From Kitasatospora sp. NBC_01287 (lineage in GTDB: Bacteria; Actinomycetota; Actinomycetes; Streptomycetales; Streptomycetaceae), in contig NZ_JAPEPB010000001.1 in the NCBI RefSeq assembly GCF_026340565.1, positions 4,998,501 through 5,062,500 on the forward strand: a stretch of 64,000 nt of DNA. The letters are read 5' to 3'. The notes under the pieces are model-generated. The model saw only the letters and a program-made list of their open reading frames with translations, was not told the DNA's origin and searched no databases. A program made the position numbers and the translations under genes. This document shows positions 41,498 to 49,890 of this stretch, piece after piece. Positions within the stretch are counted from its first letter, which is position 1, and each line of letters starts with the position of its first letter.

Positions 41498-44179
41498 GTG
41501 CCGACGGACTTCGTTGACCGTGTGGAGTACATGGCCGAACTGCTGGCGCTTGTCCAAGGGCTGACGGAGGCACAGGGGCGAGTGGTGGTGCTCGAAGGCC
41601 GGTCGGGGATGGGGAAGTCGGCCCTGCTGGGAGAGTTCGCCCGGCAGATCGGTGGCGACCCCGGGTTGTCCGAACTGTGCCAGGTGGCTTCTACGCGCTG
41701 CTACCCGCAGATCGGCTCCGGGCTGACCTACGCTCCGGCCGTGGACCTTCTCCTCCAGCTGCATGAGCAGAGCGAGCAGCGCGGCTGGCTGAGGCGGGTA
41801 CTGCGGGGCGCGGGTCGGGGCGCGGCCAAGTCCGCTCCCGAGGTGCTGTCGGCGATCGTCCCTGGCCTGGGGGTCGCGTGGACGGCTGGCCGGGAGGTCG
41901 CCAAGGCGGCCCTGGACTCGGGCTCGGTGCCGCTCGACAGTGTGATGCCGATTCAGCAGGGGACTGCCGTCCGAATTGCTGACGCCCTGCTGGATCTTGC
42001 GCGAATGGGCCGCCCGGTGGTTCTGCTGGTCGACGATGTGCAGAACATCGACCCCAGTAGCCTCATGATCCTGGACCGCCTGGTACACAAGCTTGCTGAC
42101 GAGCCGATCGCGCTGGTGCTCAGCCATGCCCACGGCACCGAGGAGCCGAACGGGCCCGCGGCGGGGGTGGCGGCGCTGCTGGACCGCTGGGAGGTTGAAG
42201 GTCTGGCCGTGCGGCGCTCGCTGACCGGACTGCCGGCCGACGCGGTTGAGGAACTGGTCCGGCTCCGCCATCCCGGGGCGCCCCGTGGACTGTCCGCCGA
42301 GCTGTCCAGGCTCACTGGCGGTCACTCTGTGTTCGTCTCCCTGTGTCTGGAGGAATGGCGCCCGGACAACGGCACACAGATCGTTCTGCCTTCCAGCGTG
42401 AGCCGCGTGGTGGAAGCCCGGATTCGACCGCTCGACGAACGCGATCGGCGGCTGATCGCTGTCGGCGCCGTCCAGGGTGCGATGTTCCTGTCCCGCGTGG
42501 TCGCCGAAACGCTTGAGCAGCCGCACGACGAAGTGATGGAGCGGCTGAGCCGGATCGCCGCCGAGCACCAGTTGATCACTGTTCAGGAACCGCCCGCCTG
42601 GGCCAGGTTCGAGCAGTCCGACTGCTACGCCTTCGAGCACCGCGCCTTGTGGCAGGTGCTCTACGAGCAGCAGACAGCCGAGCTGAGGCGTTCTCGGCAC
42701 GCGCGCATCGCGCGTGCGCTGGCCGACCAGCCGGCAGACGAGGCGGCACTCGGGAGGCGTTTGGAGATTGCCCATCACCTGGACCAGGGCGGTCTGCCCT
42801 GCTTGGAGGCATCCGCGGATGCCCACTACGACCTGGCCCGCACGGCCGCACTTGACGGGCTGTCCTTCGTCGAGGCGGAATCGCACTGCGAGGTGGCGAT
42901 CCGGGCGGCTCGCTCTCTGCCGGCGCAGACACCGGAGCGAGACCGCCGCCTGGTCAGCGCTATCGAACTTCTGCTGTCCCTGACCGAGGTTCGCTGGCGC
43001 GGCCAAGCACAACCAGCTGGTGGACCCGACGTCGACGGGCTGGCCGCAGAGGCGGAACTGGCTGCCGCACGGTACGGCGATCCGAAGCTGATCGCCCGCA
43101 CCGCTCTGCTGCGTGGCAAGTCGCTGCTGGCCACCCAGGGCCTGATGCCCTCCCTCGTCAAACTGCGTGAGGCGATCGAGAAGGCCGAGCTGGCCGACGA
43201 CCCGGTGGCGGTGTTCGTTGCCAAGGTCGAGTACGGCCGCCAGGTCTCCAAGCGGCGCCTCTCCGAGGGGCTGGAGCAGTTGCGTGAGGTGGAGCGCATG
43301 TATGCCGCCGACCCTGCGCTCGGGGCAGCAGGCGACCCGGTGCTCCAGCACGCCCGAAATCTCGCGGAGATGCAGCTTGCGATCAGCCTGTACGACACCG
43401 GGCACCTGACGGAGGCACTGACCAGGCTGCTGCGCTGCGTCGAGCGACTGCGCTCCGAACCTCTGCACGCTGAGCTGCCGATAGCGCTGAACTACCTTGC
43501 CCAGGTCCAGACCGCCATGGGTGCCTGGACGCCGGCCGAGCGCACGCTGCGTGAAGCCATCGAGTTCGAGGACAAGCGGGGCGGCGACAGTGGGTGGCGT
43601 GCTTACAACACCGCGCTGTTGGCCCAACTGTTCACCCGACAGCCAGCACGTCGCCATGACAGCCTGGAGCTGATCCAGCAGGCATGGCTGGAGACTGAGC
43701 GCACCTGGCTGGCGAACCTTGTCCCTATCGTGCGTAACCTCTACGCGGACCTCCTGCTCGACCTCGCCAACGGTGACAGCGAGCAGCTGCGCCGCGCTGA
43801 CAAGCTCGCTCTGGACACCTATGTGGAGACCGGCCAGACCGGCATGGTCCGCAGCCAAATTGCTGCTCTCACCCTCCGCAGCCGCACCCACCTACTTCTC
43901 GGCGATCACATTGCTGCCCGCGCTCTGGCTGAGGAGGCACTGCGTATCCTCGATGAGGTCGGCGACATGCCGGCGCTTCGCACCGAAGAGGTCCTCTTCC
44001 ATGCTGCGAGGGCCATGCACGCGACCGGCGACGAGCCCACAGCCCAGGAACTGCTCGAGCGTGCTCGTACCGCGATCATCCGCAAGGCCGACCACATTGA
44101 CGATGTCGAGCAACGCCGCGACTTCCTTCAGGAGGTTCCACTCAACCGCTGGATCCTCGAAGATGGGGAGCGGAGTTGA
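41498..44179 (+). CDS. STAND-like ATPase with C-terminal helical repeats
   Basis: About 893 aa from GTG 41,498 (an open frame starts earlier without coding character). Walker A VVVLEGRSGMGKSALLGEFARQI (~res 27-49), Walker B PVVLLVDDVQNIDPSSLMIL. A winged-helix-like middle part (AVGAVQGAMFLSRVVAETLEQPHDEVMERLSRIAAEH) and a ~430-residue TPR-like tail follow. The architecture matches AfsR/MalT-type STAND NTPases without a DNA-binding domain. It is followed 44 bp later by the QueD-like gene on the same strand, inside the nth-flanked insertion. Sensor or defence role is inference. Confidence 0.85.
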   Translation: MPTDFVDRVEYMAELLALVQGLTEAQGRVVVLEGRSGMGKSALLGEFARQIGGDPGLSELCQVASTRCYPQIGSGLTYAPAVDLLLQLHEQSEQRGWLRRVLRGAGRGAAKSAPEVLSAIVPGLGVAWTAGREVAKAALDSGSVPLDSVMPIQQGTAVRIADALLDLARMGRPVVLLVDDVQNIDPSSLMILDRLVHKLADEPIALVLSHAHGTEEPNGPAAGVAALLDRWEVEGLAVRRSLTGLPADAVEELVRLRHPGAPRGLSAELSRLTGGHSVFVSLCLEEWRPDNGTQIVLPSSVSRVVEARIRPLDERDRRLIAVGAVQGAMFLSRVVAETLEQPHDEVMERLSRIAAEHQLITVQEPPAWARFEQSDCYAFEHRALWQVLYEQQTAELRRSRHARIARALADQPADEAALGRRLEIAHHLDQGGLPCLEASADAHYDLARTAALDGLSFVEAESHCEVAIRAARSLPAQTPERDRRLVSAIELLLSLTEVRWRGQAQPAGGPDVDGLAAEAELAAARYGDPKLIARTALLRGKSLLATQGLMPSLVKLREAIEKAELADDPVAVFVAKVEYGRQVSKRRLSEGLEQLREVERMYAADPALGAAGDPVLQHARNLAEMQLAISLYDTGHLTEALTRLLRCVERLRSEPLHAELPIALNYLAQVQTAMGAWTPAERTLREAIEFEDKRGGDSGWRAYNTALLAQLFTRQPARRHDSLELIQQAWLETERTWLANLVPIVRNLYADLLLDLANGDSEQLRRADKLALDTYVETGQTGMVRSQIAALTLRSRTHLLLGDHIAARALAEEALRILDEVGDMPALRTEEVLFHAARAMHATGDEPTAQELLERARTAIIRKADHIDDVEQRRDFLQEVPLNRWILEDGERS

Positions 44180-44223
44180 TCAGACACCGCGCGATGAGAA
44201 GGGGACATGGAGGGGAGCACGCG

Positions 44224-44605
44224 ATGCTGACCATCACCAAGGAGTACAACTTCTCTGCGAGTCATGTCCTCGACAGACTCCCCTCCTGGCACCAGTGCGC
44301 CCGTATGCACGGCCACAACTACATCGTCGTCCTCGAACTGTCCGCGCATCCGGATGACCTCACTGAGGCCGGCTTTGTTCGCGACTATCGCGACCTCGAT
44401 GCGTTCAAGAAATGGATGGACGATACCCTCGACCATCGGCATCTCAATGAAGCGATGGGGGGGGGGTGTCTCGCCATCAGCTGAAAATCTGGCCATGTGG
44501 ATCTTCGGCCTCTGGATCGGGCAGTTCCCGGAGCTCACGGCTGTGAGCATTTCGGAGACTCCGAAGACCTGGGCCACGTATCGGCCGCTGCCAATGCAGC
44601 CCTGA
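44224..44605 (+). pseudogene. QueD/6-pyruvoyl-tetrahydropterin synthase-like gene, frameshifted at a G10 tract
   Basis: ATG 44,224 has GGAGGGGAG upstream. The first part shows the family's zinc and catalytic motifs: YNFSASHVL, CARMHGHNYIVVLEL (C-x3-H-x-H), DFRD-like VRDYRDLDAF and LDHRHLNE. At ATG followed by a run of 10 G (44,455-44,466 region) the frame goes to a TGA at 44,484. With 9 G it continues as VSPSAENLAMWIFGLWIGQF ... ISETPKTWATY to 44,605, giving a normal ~126-aa protein. It is off by mutation, phase-variable slippage or sequencing error. Confidence 0.8.
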
Positions 44606-44912
44606 CATGTGCCGGGTGCGGCGCACTGGATCGAATCACGGTGCATGTGCTATCCCTCGGAATGATCTCGCATCGGGTGTAGCCGAGTGCTGGAGCAGCG
44701 ATTCGGTTGGAGTCGCACGCGGCCCAGGTGCGACCAGGGTTGCCTGGCCAGGAGAGATCGATCCCGCTGGTTCGGCCGGTGAGGCGGATGCTCTTGGGCG
44801 GGGCGCCGCGCTTTATCGGCTTCCGCTGTTCTCCTGCAGAGGTCGCTGATCAGGCGAAATGCGCCTGCCGATGCCGAGGGGCCGCAGGCCCGCTCGATCA
44901 GTGGCCACGCTC
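44606..44912. other. 307-bp interval with no recognisable feature
   Basis: Mixed-composition sequence between the QueD-like gene and the SMI1/KNR4 remnant; no hairpin, repeat or frame with coding bias was seen. Confidence 0.5.
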
Positions 44913-45410
44913 ATGGCGGTCGATTCCATCGTGTGGACCGAAGTTGTGGCGGCCCTGCCCGGGACGGCACTCTTTCAGCCCCCTGCATCGGAGCAGTCGC
45001 TGGTCCGCTGCGTCACGGTCCTCGGCCAGCCACTGCCTGAGGACCTCGCCGCCCTCCTCCGGGAGAGCAACGGCATCGAGGGTGAGTAGGGCGACGGGCT
45101 CATCTGGTCTGCCGAGCGCATCGCCTCCGAGAAGCAGGCCCTTCGCGCGGGTGCGGAGCTCGCCACCCTGTACATGCCGTTCGATCCGCTGCTCTTCGTC
45201 GCGGATGGCGTGGCTGGTGTGATCACGGCGTCGGAACCGTCACCGTCCTGGATAGCCCCCCTTCACTGGGCTGAGTCTGCGGGACTTCCGCAAGCTGATG
45301 ACGGCGCTGAGGCGAGAGGGCGACGACACCGTACGGCCGGGCCGGCCTTGGAGCCTTCCGTTGGAGGACCGGCTGCTGGGTGCTGCGGCCTGCATCTGCT
45401 GCTTTGACCG
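44913..45410 (+). pseudogene. Decayed SMI1/KNR4-family gene
   Basis: Frame one reads VTVLGQPLPEDLAALLRESNGIEGE then TAG (45,087-45,089) where the family has a Tyr (GEYG-LIW). The same frame resumes GDGLIWSAERIASE ... MPFDPLLFVADG, then shifts to another frame for LSLRDFRKLMTAL. One nonsense mutation and one frameshift are therefore visible. SMI1/KNR4 proteins are often immunity proteins in bacterial toxin loci; no toxin partner is seen. Confidence 0.7.
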
Positions 45411-45464
45411 TCAGTGCCTCCTGCATGAGGCATCGCGCTGAATCGGCTCCGATCGGTCGGGCCT

Positions 45465-45603
45465 GCGGCGTAGCCTTCGTGCATGGCAGAGAGCAAGGTC
45501 CGGAAGGCCGCGCCCACCGCACCGGTGGCCGCGAAGCCGAAGAAGCCGGAGTCGCAGCTGGCGATGGTGCGCCGAGCCCGGAAGATCAACCGCGAGTTGG
45601 CGG
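45465..45603 (+). repeat. Right flank duplication: functional nth 5' end
   Basis: Partner of 41,093-41,231. Here the ATG (45,483) is intact and the coding frame continues into full-length nth. The insertion replaced the original upstream DNA of nth, so its promoter must lie in this short copy or in the island. Confidence 0.95.
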
Positions 45604-46403
45604 AGCTGTACCCGTACGCGCATCCGGAGCTGGACTTCGAGTCGCCGTTCCAACTGCTGGTGGCCACCGTGCTGTCCGCGCAGACGACCGACCTGCGGGT
45701 GAACCAGACGACACCACTCCTCTTCGCGACGTACCCGACGCCGGCGGACCTGGCGGCCGCGGTGCCGGAGGAGTTGGAGGAGATCATCCGGCCGACCGGG
45801 TTCTTCCGGAACAAGGCCAAGGCGCTGATCGGCCTCTCGATCGCACTGCGCGACAACTTCGGCGGTCAGGTGCCCAGGACCCTGGCCGAGATGGTCACCC
45901 TGCCCGGGGTTGGCCGGAAGACCGCCAACGTGGTGCTGGGCAACGCGTACGGCGTTCCCGGGATCACCGTGGACACCCATTTCGGGCGACTGGCCCGCCG
46001 CTTCGGCTGGACCACCGAGGAGGACCCGGTGGCGGTCGAGGCCGCCGTCGCGGAGATCTTCCCGAAGTCGGAGTGGACGATGCTCTCGCACCGGGTGGTC
46101 TTCCACGGCCGCCGGATCTGCCACTCCCGCAAGCCCGCCTGCGGGGCCTGCCCGATCGCGCAGCTCTGCCCCTCCTACGGGGTGGGCGAGACCGACCCCG
46201 TGCTGGCGGCCAAGCTGCTGAAGTACGAACTCGGTGGCCAACCGGGCCAGCGCCTGCGGCCCCCGGCCGACTACCCGGGCAGCGCGGCGCCGGCCGCGGG
46301 GGAGGCGGTCGACGCCGGCACGGGCGCGGGCACTGACGCGGGCGAGGGTGCGGCCGGGGGCGGAGCCGGCACTGCCCCGGCGGCGAACGGGGCGGCCAGG
46401 TGA
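45483..46403 (+). CDS. nth: Endonuclease III (DNA glycosylase/AP lyase)
   Basis: 306 aa. HhH motif LPGVGRKTANVVLGNAYG with the catalytic Lys, the catalytic Asp in ITVDTHFGRLARR, and the 4Fe-4S ligands CHSRKPACGACPIAQLC (C-x6-C-x2-C-x5-C). It removes oxidised pyrimidines in base excision repair. A ~45-residue Ala/Gly-rich C-terminal tail is beyond the family core. Its 5' end is duplicated at 41.1 kb. It overlaps the next NUDIX gene by 4 bp (GTGA). Confidence 0.96.
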   Translation: MAESKVRKAAPTAPVAAKPKKPESQLAMVRRARKINRELAELYPYAHPELDFESPFQLLVATVLSAQTTDLRVNQTTPLLFATYPTPADLAAAVPEELEEIIRPTGFFRNKAKALIGLSIALRDNFGGQVPRTLAEMVTLPGVGRKTANVVLGNAYGVPGITVDTHFGRLARRFGWTTEEDPVAVEAAVAEIFPKSEWTMLSHRVVFHGRRICHSRKPACGACPIAQLCPSYGVGETDPVLAAKLLKYELGGQPGQRLRPPADYPGSAAPAAGEAVDAGTGAGTDAGEGAAGGGAGTAPAANGAAR

Positions 46404-47068
46404 CCAGCAGCGCGACGACCGCGATCGTGCGCGAGGGGTTGCCGGACTGGCTGCTGCCGGTCCGGGCGGCAGCCGAGACGGTCCGCCCCGAGCAGCTCAG
46501 CCGGTTCCTGCCGCCGGCCGAGGGCGGGCGGCACTCCGCGGTGCTGCTGCTCTTCGGTGAGGGGACCGCGGGACCCGACCTGCTGCTGACCGTGCGGTCC
46601 CTGGAACTGCGGTCGCACGCCGGCCAGGTCTCGTTCCCCGGCGGCACGCTGGACGCGGTGGACGGCGATCCGCAGGGCGCGGGCCCGGTGGCCGCCGCAC
46701 TGCGCGAGGCGGCGGAGGAGACCGGCCTGGACCCGGCGGGGGTGCAGGTCTTCGCGACGCTGCCCGCCCTCTACATCCCGGTCAGTGACTTCGTGGTGAC
46801 CCCGGTGCTGGGCTGGTGGCGCACGGAGAGCCCGGTGGCGCCGGTGGATCCGGGGGAGACCGGCGAGGTCTTCCGCGTCCCGATCTCGGTGCTCGCCGAC
46901 CCGGCCAACCGCGGCCGCTACCGGCATCCCTCGGGCTTCAGCGGGCCGGCCTTCGCCGTCGCCGGGCAGGTGGTCTGGGGGTTCACGGCCGGGGTGATCG
47001 ACCGGGTGCTGCATCACAGCGGCTTCGAGCTTCCCTGGGACAGCTCGCGGCTGATCACCATGCCGTGA
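46400..47068 (+). CDS. CoA-pyrophosphatase-type NUDIX hydrolase
   Basis: 222 aa from GTG. The CoA-specific extension plus Nudix box read LRSHAGQVSFPGGTLDAVDGDPQGAGPVAAALREAAEETGLDP (UPF0035-like motif before the box; RE-x2-EE-x-G). A downstream part, LYIPVSDFVVTPVLGWW, fits NudL/CoAse enzymes. Translationally coupled to nth. Confidence 0.92.
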   Translation: MTSSATTAIVREGLPDWLLPVRAAAETVRPEQLSRFLPPAEGGRHSAVLLLFGEGTAGPDLLLTVRSLELRSHAGQVSFPGGTLDAVDGDPQGAGPVAAALREAAEETGLDPAGVQVFATLPALYIPVSDFVVTPVLGWWRTESPVAPVDPGETGEVFRVPISVLADPANRGRYRHPSGFSGPAFAVAGQVVWGFTAGVIDRVLHHSGFELPWDSSRLITMP

Positions 47069-47153
47069 GGCCTGCGGCCCCGGTTCACCATGCCGAGTGG
47101 TCGGTGGCCGGGGCCGCTGCCGTGCGGTCCGACATCCATGGGAGGGTGACCGG

Positions 47154-48341
47154 GTGAACGTGCTCGATCTCCTGCTGCTCGCCGCCGCGATCGGCTTCGC
47201 CGTGTCCGGGTACCGGCAGGGCTTCGTGGTGGGCATCCTCTCCGTGCTGGGCTTCCTCGGTGGCGGGCTGATCGCGGTGCAACTGCTGCCGCTGGTGCTC
47301 AACCACCTCAGTCCGGGGACCACCGCCTCGGTGGTGGCGGTCGTGGTGGTGATCGTCTTCGCGGCGGTCGGGCAGGCGGCCACCACTCAGCTGGGCTGGA
47401 AGCTGCGCGGTCGGATCGGCGAGCGCGGCCCCGCCAAGGTGCTGGACGCGCTCGGCGGCTCGGTGGTGAACGTGCTGTCGATGCTGCTGGTGGCCTGGCT
47501 GATCGGCTCGGCGCTGGCCGGGACCTCGATGCCCACCGTCTCCAAGCAGGTCCGGACCTCCAAGGTGCTGGGCGGGGTCCAGGAGGCGCTGCCCGCCGAC
47601 GCGCCGAACTGGTTCTCCGACTTCAGCAAGGTGCTCTCGCAGAACGGCTTCCCGCAGGTCTTCAACCCGTTCGAGCACGAGCCGATCACCGATGTTCCCG
47701 CGCCCGACCCCGCGCTGGCCGCCAACCCCGCGCTGGCCAGGGCCAGGCAGAGCCTGGTGAAGGTGGTCGGCACCGCTCCCTCCTGCGGCAAGACCCTGGA
47801 GGGCAGCGGCTTCGTCTTCGCACCGCACCGGGTGATGACCAACGCCCATGTGGTCGGCGGTGTCGACGAGCCGACCGTGCAGATCGGCGGCACCGGCCAG
47901 CTCTACGACGCCACCGTGGTCCTCTACGACTGGCAGCGGGACATCGCGATCCTCGAGGTGCCCAAGCTCGACGCCCCGCCGCTCACCTTCGCCGGCGAGG
48001 CCAGGACCAACGACAGCGCGATCGTGGCCGGCTTCCCGGAGAACGGCGCCTTCGACGTGCAGCCCGCCCGGATCCGCGGCGAGATCCAGGCCAACGGCCC
48101 GGACATCTACCGCCGCGGCCAGGTGGTCCGGGACGTCTACTCGATCCGCTCGCTGGTCCGCCAGGGCAACAGCGGCGGGCCGCTGCTCACCACGGACGGT
48201 GAGGTGTACGGCGTCGTCTTCGCCAAGTCGCTGGACAGCGCCGACACCGGCTACGTGCTGACCGCCGCCGAGGTGAAACCGGACGCGATCGCGGGCGCCA
48301 CCGACAGCACCCAGGCGGACACCCAGGGCTGCGCCCTCTGA
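47154..48341 (+). CDS. MarP-like membrane serine protease
   Basis: 395 aa from GTG 47,154 (GGAGGG upstream). Four CvpA-like transmembrane helices fill res ~1-125. A trypsin-fold periplasmic domain follows with catalytic His in MTNAHVVGG (~res 227), Asp in DWQRDIAILEV and Ser in QGNSGGPLL. Cys in PSCGKTLEGSG and the final QGCAL could form the stabilising disulfide known for M. tuberculosis MarP. It probably protects against acid or oxidative stress at the envelope. Confidence 0.93.
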   Translation: MNVLDLLLLAAAIGFAVSGYRQGFVVGILSVLGFLGGGLIAVQLLPLVLNHLSPGTTASVVAVVVVIVFAAVGQAATTQLGWKLRGRIGERGPAKVLDALGGSVVNVLSMLLVAWLIGSALAGTSMPTVSKQVRTSKVLGGVQEALPADAPNWFSDFSKVLSQNGFPQVFNPFEHEPITDVPAPDPALAANPALARARQSLVKVVGTAPSCGKTLEGSGFVFAPHRVMTNAHVVGGVDEPTVQIGGTGQLYDATVVLYDWQRDIAILEVPKLDAPPLTFAGEARTNDSAIVAGFPENGAFDVQPARIRGEIQANGPDIYRRGQVVRDVYSIRSLVRQGNSGGPLLTTDGEVYGVVFAKSLDSADTGYVLTAAEVKPDAIAGATDSTQADTQGCAL

Positions 48342-48714
48342 CCCTCGCCGGTCGCACCTGGCCGCGCCCGTTCGCGCCTGGCAGCTCCTGAGCGCACCGG
48401 GGCCGCTTCCGGCCCCCCGGCCGCACTGGCCGCACTGGCCGCACCCGGCCGGTCCGATGCCCGCGCCCGCGTCTGTCGACCGCTCATGTCCCTGACGTGG
48501 CGTCGGCTCCGGCTGACGCCACGTCCGTTCTCGTCCCCCGGCGGCGGGGTCGGCGCGATCCGGCCAGGGGGCAGCCCCGCTGACCTGGCCGGTATCCGTC
48601 GAACCGTCAGTTCTTCCTGATAGCGTCGGCGCGCTCACCCGTTCGGCTCAATCGGCCTGGCGCGGGGGCCCGAGCGGCAGGACAGCCGACGCCAAGCACG
48701 AAGGAGTACCGGCC
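48342..48714. other. Intergenic interval after the MarP-like gene
   Basis: No gene. A terminator hairpin lies at 48,494-48,525, and promoter-like sequence for the next gene around 48,600-48,630 (TTCTTCCTGATAGCG). Confidence 0.6.
48494..48525 (+). terminator. Terminator of the nth-NUDIX-MarP operon
   Basis: 11-bp perfect stem GACGTGGCGTC/GACGCCACGTC around a 10-nt loop, 153 bp after the MarP-like stop. Confidence 0.7.
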
Positions 48715-49416
48715 ATGATGGGTCACTCGCACGCGGTCAGCGGCGCGATGCTGTATGCGGCCTCCGCGCCGTTCCTGCCGCCGCTGCTGCTGCACACCCA
48801 CCTGAAGCCGGCGGACATCCTGCTCGGGACGGTCCTCTGCGCCGGGGCCGCGCTGCTGCCCGACCTGGACCACCACGACGGAACGATCGCCAACTTCCTC
48901 GGCCCGTTCTCCAAGGTGCTCTGCCGCTTCGTGGCCTGGATCTCGGGCGGCCACCGCCACGCGACCCACTCGCTGCTCTTCGTCGCGCTGATGGGCGGCG
49001 GCACCTGGGCCGGCGTCACCTACCTGGGTCGCCCGTTCACCCTCGGCATGACCTTCTTCCTGCTCGCCCTCGCGGTGAAGGCGCTGCGGTTCCACATCCC
49101 GGGTGAAGGGCACACCACCTGGCTGAGTGTCATCGTCCTCTCGGCGCTGGGCACCTTCGGTCTGGACCGCTGGATGCCCGCCGCGCCGGGCTGGCTGCCC
49201 TACGCCGTCGCGCTCGGCACGCTGGCCCACCTGCTGGGCGACAGCCTCACCAAGATGGGCGCGCCCTGGCTCTGGCCGCACAAGCAGCGCTACGAGATCG
49301 TGCTGATCAAGCGCAGCGGCAACAACGTGGAGACCAAGGTGCTGGTCCCGATCATGACGGTCGCGACCTTCGCCCTGCTCTGGTTCACGGCCCTTGAGCC
49401 CGCGGTGATCAGCTGA
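48715..49416 (+). CDS. YdjM-family membrane-bound metal-dependent hydrolase
   Basis: 233 aa, several hydrophobic helices. The family motifs are visible: MGHSHAVSGAMLYAA, GAALLPDLDHHDGTI, GGHRHATHSLLFVAL and LAHLLGDSLTKMG, with conserved His/Asp residues at helix ends. AAGGAG lies 10 nt before the ATG. Substrate is unknown (LexA-regulated YdjM in E. coli is the prototype). No partner gene. Confidence 0.92.
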   Translation: MMGHSHAVSGAMLYAASAPFLPPLLLHTHLKPADILLGTVLCAGAALLPDLDHHDGTIANFLGPFSKVLCRFVAWISGGHRHATHSLLFVALMGGGTWAGVTYLGRPFTLGMTFFLLALAVKALRFHIPGEGHTTWLSVIVLSALGTFGLDRWMPAAPGWLPYAVALGTLAHLLGDSLTKMGAPWLWPHKQRYEIVLIKRSGNNVETKVLVPIMTVATFALLWFTALEPAVIS

Positions 49417-49428
49417 TGCTGCCGACGC

Positions 49429-49641
49429 TCAGGCCTCGCGGCGCAGCCGGGCGCTCACCCAGCGGGCGCGTCGGCCCAGGATGCGCGGGATGCCCAGGGG
49501 GTGGGGCTCGGTGGCCGGGTGTTCCGACTCCCGCACCCACTCGTTCTGGTGCGGGGCGGAAGTCGAGTACGGGGTGCTCTGCGAGCTGCGGCTGACACGT
49601 CGTCCGCGAGGTGCGGCGGTGCGATCGGGCATCCAGGTCAT
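49429..49641 (-). CDS. Small basic protein, unknown
   Basis: 70 aa with strong GC3 codon bias. C-terminal half NEWVRESEHPATEPHPLGIPRILGRRARWVSARL looks ordered and basic. ATG 49,641 lacks a clear ribosome site; ATG 49,632 is possible. Convergent with the YdjM-like gene, 12 bp between stops. No family recognised. Confidence 0.55.
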   Translation of the reverse strand: MTWMPDRTAAPRGRRVSRSSQSTPYSTSAPHQNEWVRESEHPATEPHPLGIPRILGRRARWVSARLRREA

Positions 49642-49795
49642 GCAGGATGGATGCCCGTACGCCCCTTGGGGTAACCACCCTCATTGGGGCGAGCGGGCCT
49701 ATGCCTGCGGCATAGCAACATCTCGTCATATCGACCGGGTCCGGCGGGACATGTGCCCGCAGGCCCGCGCGACGCTCACCCTGGCGTCGGATCCG

Positions 49796-49868
49796 CGCCC
49801 GTTCGAGGCCCGTTCCCGGCCCGTTCCAGGCCTGTTCCCGGCCCGTTCCCGGCACGTCCCGGGTACGT
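49796..49868. repeat. Degenerate GTTCCCGGCCC-type tandem repeat
   Basis: Six to seven imperfect 10-12 bp units (CCCGTTCCCGG and variants) just downstream of the alpha/beta hydrolase stop. Non-coding. Confidence 0.7.
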
Positions 49869-49890
49869 TTCCCCGATCCGGGCCCGCCGG

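Noticed and set aside
40589..43891. 1,100-codon open frame on the minus strand opposite the STAND-like ATPase
   Set aside because: Repetitive Arg/Gln/Gly-rich composition and antisense to a gene with clear motifs; a high-GC shadow.
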